Below, in pieces: positions 9,001-13,339 of a stretch of DNA of 13,339 bases. Under the pieces are notes generated by a model. It was not told the origin of the DNA. It ran no database searches and worked only from the letters and a program-made list of their open reading frames with translations. Each line of letters opens with the position of its first letter. Position 1 is the stretch's first letter. Source of the DNA: Candidatus Aminicenantota bacterium (GTDB lineage: Bacteria > Acidobacteriota > Aminicenantia > Aminicenantales > Aminicenantaceae); assembly GCA_030620655.1 (NCBI GenBank), contig JAUXEH010000045.1:1-13339 (forward strand). The letters run 5' to 3'. A program made the position numbers and the translations under genes.

Positions 9001-9194
9001 GGGGATCCGGCGATCCCGGCTTGAAGAAGGTCTCCTGGAACCTGCGCAAGACCGTCCGGCAGCAGGAGGGACAGTCGCGGCGGCGGGGGGCGCCCCTGGT
9101 GGAGGCCGGGATGTACAAAGTGACACTGATGGTTGACGACAAGGAGATCGTCACCAAGGACCTCAAGGTCATCAATGACCCGATCATGAACTGA
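6048..9194 (+). CDS. Exported BNR/VPS10-like beta-propeller protein with C-terminal FlgD-like Ig domain
   Basis: A 1,048-residue protein with an N-terminal signal peptide: Arg residues at 2 and 7, a hydrophobic core at about 8-20, and a likely cut after ASIAQ near residue 25. Ten Asp-box (BNR) motifs of the S/T-x-D-x-G-x-x-W/F type are visible near residues 79, 133, 186, 243, 445, 498, 544, 751, 820 and 862, the signature of sortilin/VPS10- or sialidase-like propellers. Between the fourth and fifth boxes (about 315-437) lies a charged, probably helical or coiled-coil insertion. Residues ~960-1042 resemble a FlgD-like Ig fold. Such proteins are often annotated as glycosyl hydrolases or VPS10-domain proteins, but I see no convincing catalytic set, so binding or an unknown secreted function is equally likely. 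AAGGAG at 6037-6042 supports the start. The gene is only 26 nt from uvrA and may be co-transcribed, with no obvious functional link. Confidence 0.88.
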   Translation: MRTNFLRILTLAVLLWGLTGASIAQEEAPSGITTKDLDVFAWRHIGPWTFSGRITDFAVPSAQSQIYYVATASGGLWKTEDGGISFKPIFDQYGNMSMGNVEVAASDHNIVYAGTGEAMHARSSAHGNGMWKSTDAGKTWTHIGLENSHYIPKIAIDPRDPDIVYVAAEGKLYSNHMDCQRGLYKTTDGGETWDLVLDLKDRGVGDFVIDPRDSDNVIAGGYKTYRRAWTFIDRQPGNHFYKTTDGGRTWKQLTNGLPQDIKSGWSGITIYPKNPDIVYIRYDEVVNLGLRERENAAQFNQRRLFQEGWFLKKFRTLKTHKDIAKLVSFEPIEFEDAEDLVEKLNEMVKDKEFQTKLGIDLKAFNERARKVYKNNDKILESIDEIEKTIRSYEAAAQEELAEDSKEAKTQNSRMQTINRHILEIIHAEAFQIQQPIKKAGVIYRSDDLGETWQRMTEYQQRGGSAQVNDIEAGYAGRIEIDPNDENVLYAVETYQKISRDGGKTFKNAPWFGNGKCHVDVRGIWIDPLNSDHILCGNDGGVSETWNGGKNWSQKETISAQQFYDISVDNEMPYNVMGGTQDNGCWIGPSQNRNQYGVFPADWTYLPSGDGYYVLRDWWNPEWIYFESQFGRSNRMNLKTGEMTSLSVRNTAEENEAGKPPQRYQWDSPIHLSPHNPGIVYVCSQHVHMSLSRGEPGTWETISPDLSRNNQERIEQSKLTNLQYATIYTFAESPVKPGVFWAGTDDGNLQLSRNGGDTWTNITDNFYDTNGKPKKNIQGDLMPFDRWVSRVEPSAHDLATCYVTWSGYRTHDEDNSYVFVTTDFGKTWTDLSGGMMNPVRDIEEDPDNPDVLYLATDYGVFVTFDRGGQWINISDKAPDVIMMDMDIQKRDRDLAIATYGRGFYIVDIYPFKEIKPEELAKGATLFEPQPTVKWNRLERRGQSYGEFAKVPNPNPASDIYYYLPEKAKKVTVVVKDLAGETLREIRGSGDPGLKKVSWNLRKTVRQQEGQSRRRGAPLVEAGMYKVTLMVDDKEIVTKDLKVINDPIMN

Positions 9195-9198
9195 TCTG

Positions 9199-9288
9199 TT
9201 GGGGGTCAGGCTTTGATAACTTTGATAAACCGAGAGCACTGGTATGATCCGGGAATCATTATCAAAGCTATCAAAGCCTGACCCCCAA
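9199..9288. repeat. 30-bp inverted repeat just after the BNR gene
   Basis: The arms at 9199-9228 and 9259-9288 are each 30 bp and differ at a single position, with a 30-bp spacer. Each arm begins TTGGGGGTCAGG and carries two tandem copies of a CTTTGATAA-like 9-mer. The element begins 4 nt after the BNR stop codon. Transcribed RNA would form a very long stem, but it is followed by a C-rich run (9282-9302) rather than a T run, so it is not a classic intrinsic terminator. Arms starting GGGGGTCAGGCTT recall palindromes spread by REP-associated tyrosine transposases; that resemblance is from memory and unchecked. No transposase gene is present here. Confidence 0.8.
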
Positions 9289-9306
9289 CCCCCTCCCCCC
9301 CCTTGA

Positions 9307-9335
9307 TTTTCAAACCCATCAGTTTGGTATATAAT
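9307..9335 (+). promoter_or_regulatory. Candidate promoter for holB-ricT
   Basis: TATAAT at 9330-9335 is a perfect -10 box. TTTTCA at 9307-9312 gives a 17-bp spacer but is a poor -35. Transcription from here would leave a leader of about 160 nt before holB, containing palindrome copy B. A second AT-rich candidate (TATAAC near 9372) also exists. The rest of the gene-free stretch 9195-9502 holds the 30-bp inverted repeat, a C-rich run and copy B, and I see no gene in it. Confidence 0.4.
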
Positions 9336-9448
9336 TGGCCCGGATAGGAAAGAATGTCGATTATGATAGAATATAACAATGGGAGAACAAAGTAATTTTT
9401 GTACTCATCGAAAAACTCATGTAACCCCTTGATATTACATATGTTACA

Positions 9449-9483
9449 TGATATGTCGACATTATTTATGAATTATTCAGGGT
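9449..9483. repeat. TGTCGACA palindrome family, copy B (inverted relative to copy A)
   Basis: ATGTCGACAT at 9453-9462 is followed by TATTTATGAATTATTCAGGG. Read on the minus strand this reproduces the left arm of copy A (CCTGAATAATTCAT, then ATGTCGACAT) with only one or two differences. The other arm has diverged and instead runs into a separate AT-rich partial palindrome around 9431-9452 with core ACATATGT. The copy ends about 20 nt before the holB start codon. Both clear upstream copies (A and B) thus lie immediately before translation starts. Confidence 0.65.
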
Positions 9484-9502
9484 AGATGAGTCGGATAGAT
9501 AC

Positions 9503-10495
9503 ATGAGCTTCAGTGACATAACCGGAAACGCGCGCATCAAAAAGATCCTGACCAAGGCGCTGCAGCGGGATCGGATACCCAACTCGCTGTTGTTCTCAGG
9601 TCCCCAGGGCGTGGGCAAGATCGAAACGGCCTTGGTGGTGGCTAAAGCCCTCAACTGCCTGAATCTAACGGATGATGCCTGTGAAACCTGCGGGCCATGC
9701 ACGGCCGTCAACAAAGGAACGTTTCCGGATGTAATGCGAATCTCCCCTGAAAAAGACATACTGAAGATTGATCAGATGCGGATATTGAAGGAGGCGGCCT
9801 ATCTCAAGCCCATGGTGGGACGGAAGCGGGTCTTTATCGTAGACCCGGCTGAGAAAATGACCATGCAGGCCTCCAATTCCCTTCTCAAGATCCTGGAGGA
9901 GCCTCCTTCCTTCTTCCATATCATCCTCATCACATCCAATCCGTTCGTCATCCTTCCGACCATAAAATCACGCTGCCAGGTGTTGAGCTTTTCGCCTGTA
10001 TCCAGGGATGACATCGCGCGCTGCCTGATCGAGCATGATTTTTCCGAGGAGAAGGCCAAGATCCTCTCCCTCCTGGTGCGCGGCAACCTCAAACAGGCCA
10101 TGAACATGGATTGGGAGGAGGTCCGCGCCGAGAGAGAAGAGACTTGGCAGTTGTTCCTCTCCTTCCTCCACAGGGAACCGCCGACTTCGTTTTTTAAGGA
10201 GTATTCGGTCCGGCGCCGGGGAGTCGTCGAGGAGGAGATCCGCTCCACGCTGGAGCTGCTGGCCTCGTTCAGCCGGGATCTGGTCCTGATTAAAGAAAAT
10301 GCCGACTCCAAGCTTCTGCTCAACCCGGATTTTGAAGATTTGCTCAGGGAAGAGGCCGGCTCTGTCCGGCTCGAACAGATCCTGGCAATGCTGGAGCTGA
10401 TCGAGGGCCTGCTCCATTCACTGCAACGAAACATGAATATCAAGCTGTTCATGAGTTCCATGATCAGCGACGTAATGGGAAATCATCATGTCTGA
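9503..10495 (+). CDS. holB: DNA polymerase III delta' subunit (clamp loader)
   Basis: Delta' is the rigid stator of the replicative clamp-loader complex, an AAA+ protein that helps place the beta clamp on primed DNA. Visible in 330 residues: N-terminal FSDITGN, a Walker A-like GPQGVGKI at 33-40, a zinc module C52/C60/C63/C66, the family motif LLKILEEPP at 127-135, and the SRC arginine-finger motif at 156-158. In the Walker A loop the Thr/Ser that normally follows the lysine is Ile, consistent with delta' subunits often not hydrolysing ATP. The C-terminal helical domain fills ~200-330. The ATG fits the family N-terminus although no strong Shine-Dalgarno precedes it. Its last 8 bp overlap the start of the next gene, implying translational coupling. 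Confidence 0.9.
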   Translation: MSFSDITGNARIKKILTKALQRDRIPNSLLFSGPQGVGKIETALVVAKALNCLNLTDDACETCGPCTAVNKGTFPDVMRISPEKDILKIDQMRILKEAAYLKPMVGRKRVFIVDPAEKMTMQASNSLLKILEEPPSFFHIILITSNPFVILPTIKSRCQVLSFSPVSRDDIARCLIEHDFSEEKAKILSLLVRGNLKQAMNMDWEEVRAEREETWQLFLSFLHREPPTSFFKEYSVRRRGVVEEEIRSTLELLASFSRDLVLIKENADSKLLLNPDFEDLLREEAGSVRLEQILAMLELIEGLLHSLQRNMNIKLFMSSMISDVMGNHHV

Positions 10496-11165
10496 CATAC
10501 TGTGTATATATTCGGAACGCCTGGGCAAAATCTTACGGGCTGAAAAAGGGAAATACGACCTCCTGATCGGAGAACGGTGCATCATCGAATCTGACCTGGG
10601 AGGAGACCTGGGCGAAGTGGTTAACGTCTCCAGTCAGGTCTGCCGCTCTCCGAAATCCCAAAAGGGAACGACCAAGATCATACGCAAGGCCACGCCGGAG
10701 GACATAAACAAATTCGAATGGCTGGAGCAGAAGGAAAAGCAGTCTTTCAAGTTCTGTTTGAGCCGTATCAAGGAACGGAAGCTTCCGATGAAACTGGTCC
10801 GGGTCCGCTATTTTTTCAACGAGAAAAAAGGCATCTTTTATTACACCGCGGACGGGCGGATCGATTTCCGGCAGCTTGTGAAAGACCTGGCCAAAGAATT
10901 CAAGATGCGCATCGAGATGCGGCAGATCGGAGTCCGCGACGAGGCCAAGATGATCGGTGGCCTGGGAGTTTGCGGCCGCGTCCTGTGTTGTTCCAGCTTT
11001 ATGCAGACCTTTGAGCCGGTCACCATCCAGAAGGCAAAGAAGCAGCAGATCGCCATCAATCCCACCAAGATCTCCGGGCTGTGTGGGCGGTTGATGTGCT
11101 GCCTGGGGTTTGAAGATGACACCCAGGGACGGATGTACGCCAGCGAGACCAAGGTCGAAGACTGA
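10488..11165 (+). CDS. ricT: PSP1-domain protein, RicT/YaaT family
   Basis: A 225-residue PSP1 C-terminal-domain protein. The hallmark is a set of paired cysteines, C162, C167/C168, C199 and C204/C205, in the contexts GxCGRxLCC and GLCGRLMCC. In Bacillus RicT (YaaT) the matching cysteines help hold [4Fe-4S] clusters in the RicA-RicF-RicT complex, which modulates RNase Y-dependent RNA processing. Whether that complex exists in this organism is unknown, because no ricA or ricF is in the window. The holB-yaaT neighbourhood is also found in Bacillus, and the 8-bp overlap with holB here is strong operon evidence. A GGGAA a few bases before the ATG may serve as the ribosome site. The gene runs toward the anti-sigma gene with 57 bp between stops and no clear terminator hairpin. 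Confidence 0.88.
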   Translation: MSDILCIYSERLGKILRAEKGKYDLLIGERCIIESDLGGDLGEVVNVSSQVCRSPKSQKGTTKIIRKATPEDINKFEWLEQKEKQSFKFCLSRIKERKLPMKLVRVRYFFNEKKGIFYYTADGRIDFRQLVKDLAKEFKMRIEMRQIGVRDEAKMIGGLGVCGRVLCCSSFMQTFEPVTIQKAKKQQIAINPTKISGLCGRLMCCLGFEDDTQGRMYASETKVED

Positions 11166-11222
11166 CGGAACGGAGTGCAGAGAAAGAGCTTAGGCGCAGT
11201 CAAAACGGAGGAAACAGGGAAT

Positions 11223-11855
11223 CTACTTTTGGGGGATGGTGAACTGGATCTTGCTGGACACGGCGATCAAGGTCCCTTCCTTGGAGAAGGCTTGGACCTG
11301 GTATGAATAGGCTACCCCCGGCAACATCTTGTCTTTAACCTCGTCCGGCAGGGTGATGAAGCTGTCGGTGGTGGTCTTGTCCCACAGGGGATCGTGGTTG
11401 TCTATATGGATCTTGTATTCCCACGCATCCGCCACCGCCTGCCACTGAAACCTGCTGGGGATGGCATCGGAGATCAGCGTGATGGACTGACCGCGGGTCT
11501 GATGGTCATCAAGATAGAACTGTGGGGCCTGGGTCTTGAGGGTGGGGATCACGCTGAAAGTGACCACCAGCACCAGGGCGGCGCTAACGGCTGCCAGGGC
11601 CCACTGTTTGGGAGTCATAAAACCAAAGAGGCGGTCCCACACGGGAGCTTTCCGGGCCTGCTCTATTTCCATGAGGTCGGCAAAGATCTGAGAGCCTTTC
11701 CACTTGATGGTGGTTATCATCTCGTCCCTTTCCGCCATTGTCTGGAAACAGGAAGGACAATTGAAGTAATGTTCTTCGAACTGGGCTCTCTTTTCCTCGC
11801 TGAGCTTGTTCAGCAAGTACTCATCGATCAGGTCCGTAAACTTGCATTCGGTCAT
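11223..11855 (-). CDS. Membrane anti-sigma factor with zinc-finger (zf-HC2/ZAS) domain
   Basis: Partner of the ECF sigma factor encoded just upstream. The cytoplasmic N-terminus has the ZAS pattern HxxxCxxC (H29, C33, C36) with C4 as a probable first ligand, the fold that clamps group IV sigma factors. A single membrane helix lies at about 84-104 (WALAAVSAALVLVVTFSVI). The outside portion (~110-210) looks beta-rich, with FQWQAVADAWEYKIHI and GVAYSYQVQAFS segments typical of a fibronectin type III-like fold, and may be the sensor part. The ATG is preceded by GAGG and AAGGG. A gap of 63 bp separates it from the sigma stop codon, and that gap holds its own copy of the promoter-like element, so it may be expressed both by read-through and on its own. 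Confidence 0.85.
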   Translation of the reverse strand: MTECKFTDLIDEYLLNKLSEEKRAQFEEHYFNCPSCFQTMAERDEMITTIKWKGSQIFADLMEIEQARKAPVWDRLFGFMTPKQWALAAVSAALVLVVTFSVIPTLKTQAPQFYLDDHQTRGQSITLISDAIPSRFQWQAVADAWEYKIHIDNHDPLWDKTTTDSFITLPDEVKDKMLPGVAYSYQVQAFSKEGTLIAVSSKIQFTIPQK

Positions 11856-11882
11856 TGCCCTTGCCTCACTTTTGGTTTCATA

Positions 11883-11916
11883 AATTTAGTCGAGACTTTG
11901 AAAAAAGTGCGGAAAA
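11883..11916 (-). promoter_or_regulatory. Promoter-like element before the anti-sigma gene (copy 2)
   Basis: Minus strand: TTTTCC-N2-ACTT-N-TT-N9-CGACTAAATT. All defined positions and the spacing are the same as in the element upstream of the sigma gene. It starts 2 nt after the sigma stop codon and its CGACTAAATT end is 27 nt from the anti-sigma ATG. CGACTAA resembles the -10 of ECF promoters (for example the GTCTAA type), and the upstream block would hold the -35. Confidence 0.6.
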
Positions 11917-11918
11917 TA

Positions 11919-12467
11919 TCATTTCTTCATCATCTTTTTGAGGAGTTTTTGGGCATAATTCACTCGTTCACTAACTCGGCGGGGTGTGATCCCCAGTTTT
12001 CGGGCCACTTCATCCCGGCTTAGCTCCTTGTAATAATAGAGGTAGAGGATTTCCTTGTATTTAGGTTTGAGCCTCTCCAGGTGTCGGGCGATAGTCTCCG
12101 CCCGTTCCTTGTTCTCCACGTGTTCGTGGGGTTGGAGAAAGGGATTGGGCTCGGGTGCGTACTTGAGGGATTTGCTTTTCTTGCGGATGTGGTCGATGAT
12201 CCGGCGGCTGGTTATCGTATAAATGAAGGTTCCAACGGAGGATTCCCCCCTGAATTTGCCGCTTTCCAGCTTTTCTATGGCGTTGAGCATGATCTCGTTG
12301 ACCACATCTTCCCAGTCCGGTGTGTATGATCCCAGAGATTTTTTAACACGGAAGCTGACGATGGGGCGGTACTTGGCGACGATGGCATCCAGGTCGTGTT
12401 CGAGGTTAGGCTTGTCCACAGCCCTCACATTATAGAAGCTCTGAGCGTCGTTGACAAGTTCGCCCAC
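11919..12467 (-). CDS. ECF-type (group IV) RNA polymerase sigma factor
   Basis: A 182-residue sigma factor with only regions 2 and 4. Region 2 (~28-98) contains the DWEDVVNEIM core-binding stretch and TFIYTITSRRIIDHIRKK, matching the usual (W/F)LYxIxxNRxxDxxR DNA-melting segment. Region 4 (~128-180) has LKPKYKEILYLYYYKELSRDEVARKLGITPRRVSERV, a helix-turn-helix that reads the -35. The start is GTG at 12465-12467, supported by AAGGGG with a 6-nt gap. The adjacent downstream gene is a ZAS anti-sigma, the standard arrangement for a membrane-signal-controlled sigma. The repeated promoter-like element upstream of both genes suggests the sigma factor activates its own operon; that is an inference. 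Confidence 0.9.
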   Translation of the reverse strand: MGELVNDAQSFYNVRAVDKPNLEHDLDAIVAKYRPIVSFRVKKSLGSYTPDWEDVVNEIMLNAIEKLESGKFRGESSVGTFIYTITSRRIIDHIRKKSKSLKYAPEPNPFLQPHEHVENKERAETIARHLERLKPKYKEILYLYYYKELSRDEVARKLGITPRRVSERVNYAQKLLKKMMKK

Positions 12468-12527
12468 GGATTACCCCTTATCCTCAGGTTTTATGATGTG
12501 CATTTTCCCTGGTGTACCTCTTGCGAT

Positions 12528-12561
12528 AATTTAGTCGTTTTGGATTAAGAAGTTAGGAAAA
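12528..12561 (-). promoter_or_regulatory. Promoter-like element before the ECF sigma gene (copy 1)
   Basis: Minus strand: TTTTCC-N2-ACTT-N-TT-N9-CGACTAAATT, ending 60 nt before the GTG start. It shares all 22 defined positions, with identical spacing, with the element before the anti-sigma gene about 645 bp away. Sharing this long pattern at equal spacing in two upstream regions of one operon is most simply explained as a promoter read by the encoded sigma factor. Confidence 0.6.
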
Positions 12562-12570
12562 AATTTGGCC

Positions 12571-12604
12571 GTTTCAAATTTTTTGAGTGTGTGGCGACTA
12601 ATTT
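12571..12604 (+). promoter_or_regulatory. Weaker divergent copy of the promoter-like element (copy 3)
   Basis: On the plus strand CGACTAATTT at 12595-12604 matches 9 of 10 positions of the -10-like block. The upstream TTTC-rich stretch at 12571-12585 matches about 7 of 12 positions of the -35-like block at the same spacing. It faces away from the sigma gene and ends 23 nt before the ATG of the small ORF at 12628. Being short and AT-rich, it could be a chance match. Confidence 0.35.
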
Positions 12605-12627
12605 TCAGTGATTCAGCGAGAAAAGGC

Positions 12628-12795
12628 ATGCGCAAAACTGATAAGATACCCGACGATCGGACGATTGTCCTGAAAAATGAGGCCGAATTCTTTGATCTTA
12701 TTGATCGAAGACTCCGGCAGCAGGGTTATGAGCTCCTGGAAACCGTGCTTTCTATGTCGTCCAATAAGGGAACCGTCGCTGATGATCTCGGTTAA
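12628..12795 (+). CDS. Small hypothetical ORF, 55 residues
   Basis: I do not recognise this product. From the ATG it encodes 55 mostly soluble, charged residues (MRKTDKIPDDRTIVLKN...ADDLG) with a plausible helix around 18-42 and no signal peptide, membrane segment or cysteine. The frame is open upstream to a TTG at 12565. The ATG has only AAAAGG almost touching it, a poor ribosome site. What favours a real gene is its place: divergent from the ECF sigma gene and just downstream of a weak copy of the shared promoter-like element. It may equally be a non-coding leader or a decayed gene. Confidence 0.3.
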   Translation: MRKTDKIPDDRTIVLKNEAEFFDLIDRRLRQQGYELLETVLSMSSNKGTVADDLG

Positions 12796-12821
12796 CCGGT
12801 GTGAGTTGGAGAGTTCTTGAA

Positions 12822-13049
12822 ATGAGAGCCAAACCCGACACTGCCAAGAGAGGTAAAGAAGCCTTATTCAGACGTAGGGAGACCCGGTCTGTGTGGAGCT
12901 GCTTCAATCAACGATTGATATCGGACTTTGAGGTGGAAACACAGGATTTCGCGATTTTATGTCTTATCGCCTCGGCCAACGGGCTGACACAGTGGCCGGA
13001 GGGGATCGAGGCGCGTGATCGGGAGGGGCGCTTCCTCACCTTCCACTGA
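12822..13049 (+). CDS. Small hypothetical ORF, 75 residues
   Basis: Not recognised. It encodes 75 residues starting MRAKPDTAKRGKE, with a basic N-terminal third and a short hydrophobic stretch (DFAILCLIASANG) that is too short and central to be a clear membrane helix. It ends WPEGIEARDREGRFLTFH. The ATG has GGAGAG about 10 nt upstream, a usable ribosome site; a GTG at 12801 in the same frame is an alternative start. It follows the 55-residue ORF by 26 nt, so the two could be a small operon. Its stop codon overlaps the first bases of the repeat-rich element on the right, so its 3' end may have been supplied by that element. It could be a gene fragment. Confidence 0.3.
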   Translation: MRAKPDTAKRGKEALFRRRETRSVWSCFNQRLISDFEVETQDFAILCLIASANGLTQWPEGIEARDREGRFLTFH

Positions 13050-13245
13050 TTTAGATCATACATAAGAGCTGCCAACACCTCTATTCGAGAAATCCCTCAT
13101 TTATATATGATGGCATCTCTTACCCTACGGGCGAGCCGATCTCACACCATCTGCTTCGTTGCGGCCCATTGGTGGTGAAATACCACGACTTCATGGGCCG
13201 ACGCCTCGCATCTGGTGCAAACTCGACTCGTCTATGATCTAAATC
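13048..13245. repeat. Composite palindromic element bounded by 13-bp inverted repeats
   Basis: GATTTAGATCATA at 13048-13060 is exactly inverted at 13233-13245. Inside lies a nested hairpin: GGCCCAT (13163-13169) pairs with ATGGGCC (13193-13199), and within it GTGGT (13172-13176) pairs with ACCAC (13182-13186) around a GAAAT loop. CACCA at 13145-13149 pairs with TGGTG at 13213-13217, extending the axis further. I see no credible ORF. Bounded, self-complementary and about 200 bp long, it resembles a MITE or another non-autonomous repeat, or possibly a structured RNA. Confidence 0.6.
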
Positions 13246-13246
13246 T

Positions 13247-13290
13247 GATTTGAATCATTCATAAGAATTGTCGATATTTCGCATAATATC
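13247..13290. repeat. TGTCGACA palindrome family, copy C (degenerate)
   Basis: TTGAATCATTCATAAGAA, then TTGTCGATATTT, then GCATAATATC follows the order and spacing of copy A (TGAATAATTCATGAAAA, TGTCGACATTT, GGAATTATCC), with the centre changed to TGTCGATA. Its left arm is also a direct repeat, 17 of 20 positions, of 13048-13067, so the composite element lies between two related half-palindromes. After the palindrome, ATGAG followed by TCGGATAG at 13301-13318 recalls the ATGAG-TCGGATAG just after copy B at 9487-9498. The remaining bases to 13339 show nothing else I can identify. Confidence 0.5.
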
Positions 13291-13339
13291 AATAGTTTAC
13301 ATGAGATTTATCGGATAGCACACAAATAACTTTGTTCTC

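Noticed and set aside
9199..9300. Intrinsic terminator after the BNR gene
   Set aside because: The stem is long enough, but it is followed by C-rich sequence rather than a T run. It may impede transcription, but I annotate it as a repeat.
9380..9433. 17-codon leader peptide upstream of holB
   Set aside because: An ATG-to-TGA frame exists, but with no clear ribosome site and no amino-acid bias suggesting attenuation.
1..13339. CRISPR array, tRNA or rRNA genes, or an intact transposase
   Set aside because: I found no regularly spaced direct repeats, no tRNA cloverleaf and no transposase-like product. The repeats present are dispersed palindromes.

Overview
The window carries nine confident genes: one partial, eight complete, plus two small doubtful ORFs. 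It reads as a bacterial chromosome of moderately high GC with ordinary Shine-Dalgarno starts. The gene set (KtrAB, UvrA, an MrfA-type helicase, a large secreted BNR/VPS10-like beta-propeller protein, HolB-RicT, and an ECF sigma factor with a membrane anti-sigma) fits a Gram-negative lineage such as Acidobacteriota or Candidatus Aminicenantes. That placement is an inference, mainly from the ~1,050-residue BNR protein, and was not tested by any search.

Layout. 1-109: last 35 residues of a TrkH/KtrB potassium channel subunit. 223-876: its RCK partner KtrA. 873-3224 (minus): MrfA/YprA-family helicase with DUF1998/MZB zinc cluster, meeting ktrA tail to tail with a 4-nt overlap. 3502-6021 (plus): UvrA, divergent from the helicase across a 277-bp spacer that holds an inverted repeat and candidate promoters for both genes. 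6048-9194: exported BNR-repeat protein, 26 nt after uvrA. 9195-9502: a gene-free 308 bp with a 30-bp inverted repeat, a candidate promoter and a TGTCGACA palindrome. 9503-11165: holB and ricT, overlapping by 8 bp. 11223-12467 (minus): ECF sigma factor followed by its zinc-finger anti-sigma factor. 12628-13049: two small unrecognised ORFs. 13048-13339: no gene, but a dense set of inverted and direct repeats.

How the genes fit together: KtrA gates the K+ channel whose end is seen at the window start. UvrA and the MrfA-like helicase make a divergent DNA-repair pair. HolB is a clamp-loader subunit, and its pairing with ricT is a neighbourhood also known in Bacillus. The sigma/anti-sigma pair looks like a self-regulated module.

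The most notable signals are: (1) a 34-bp promoter-like element repeated with identical spacing before the sigma gene and before the anti-sigma gene, with a weaker divergent copy before the small ORF at 12628; (2) a UvrA that keeps the UvrB-binding domain but lacks about 105 residues corresponding to the insertion domain; (3) a dispersed palindrome family centred on TGTCGACA with three or four copies in the window, two of them placed just upstream of start codons; (4) a composite repeat-rich element at the right end. I see no CRISPR array, no tRNA or rRNA, no intact transposase, and no clear case for an entirely new multi-gene system.
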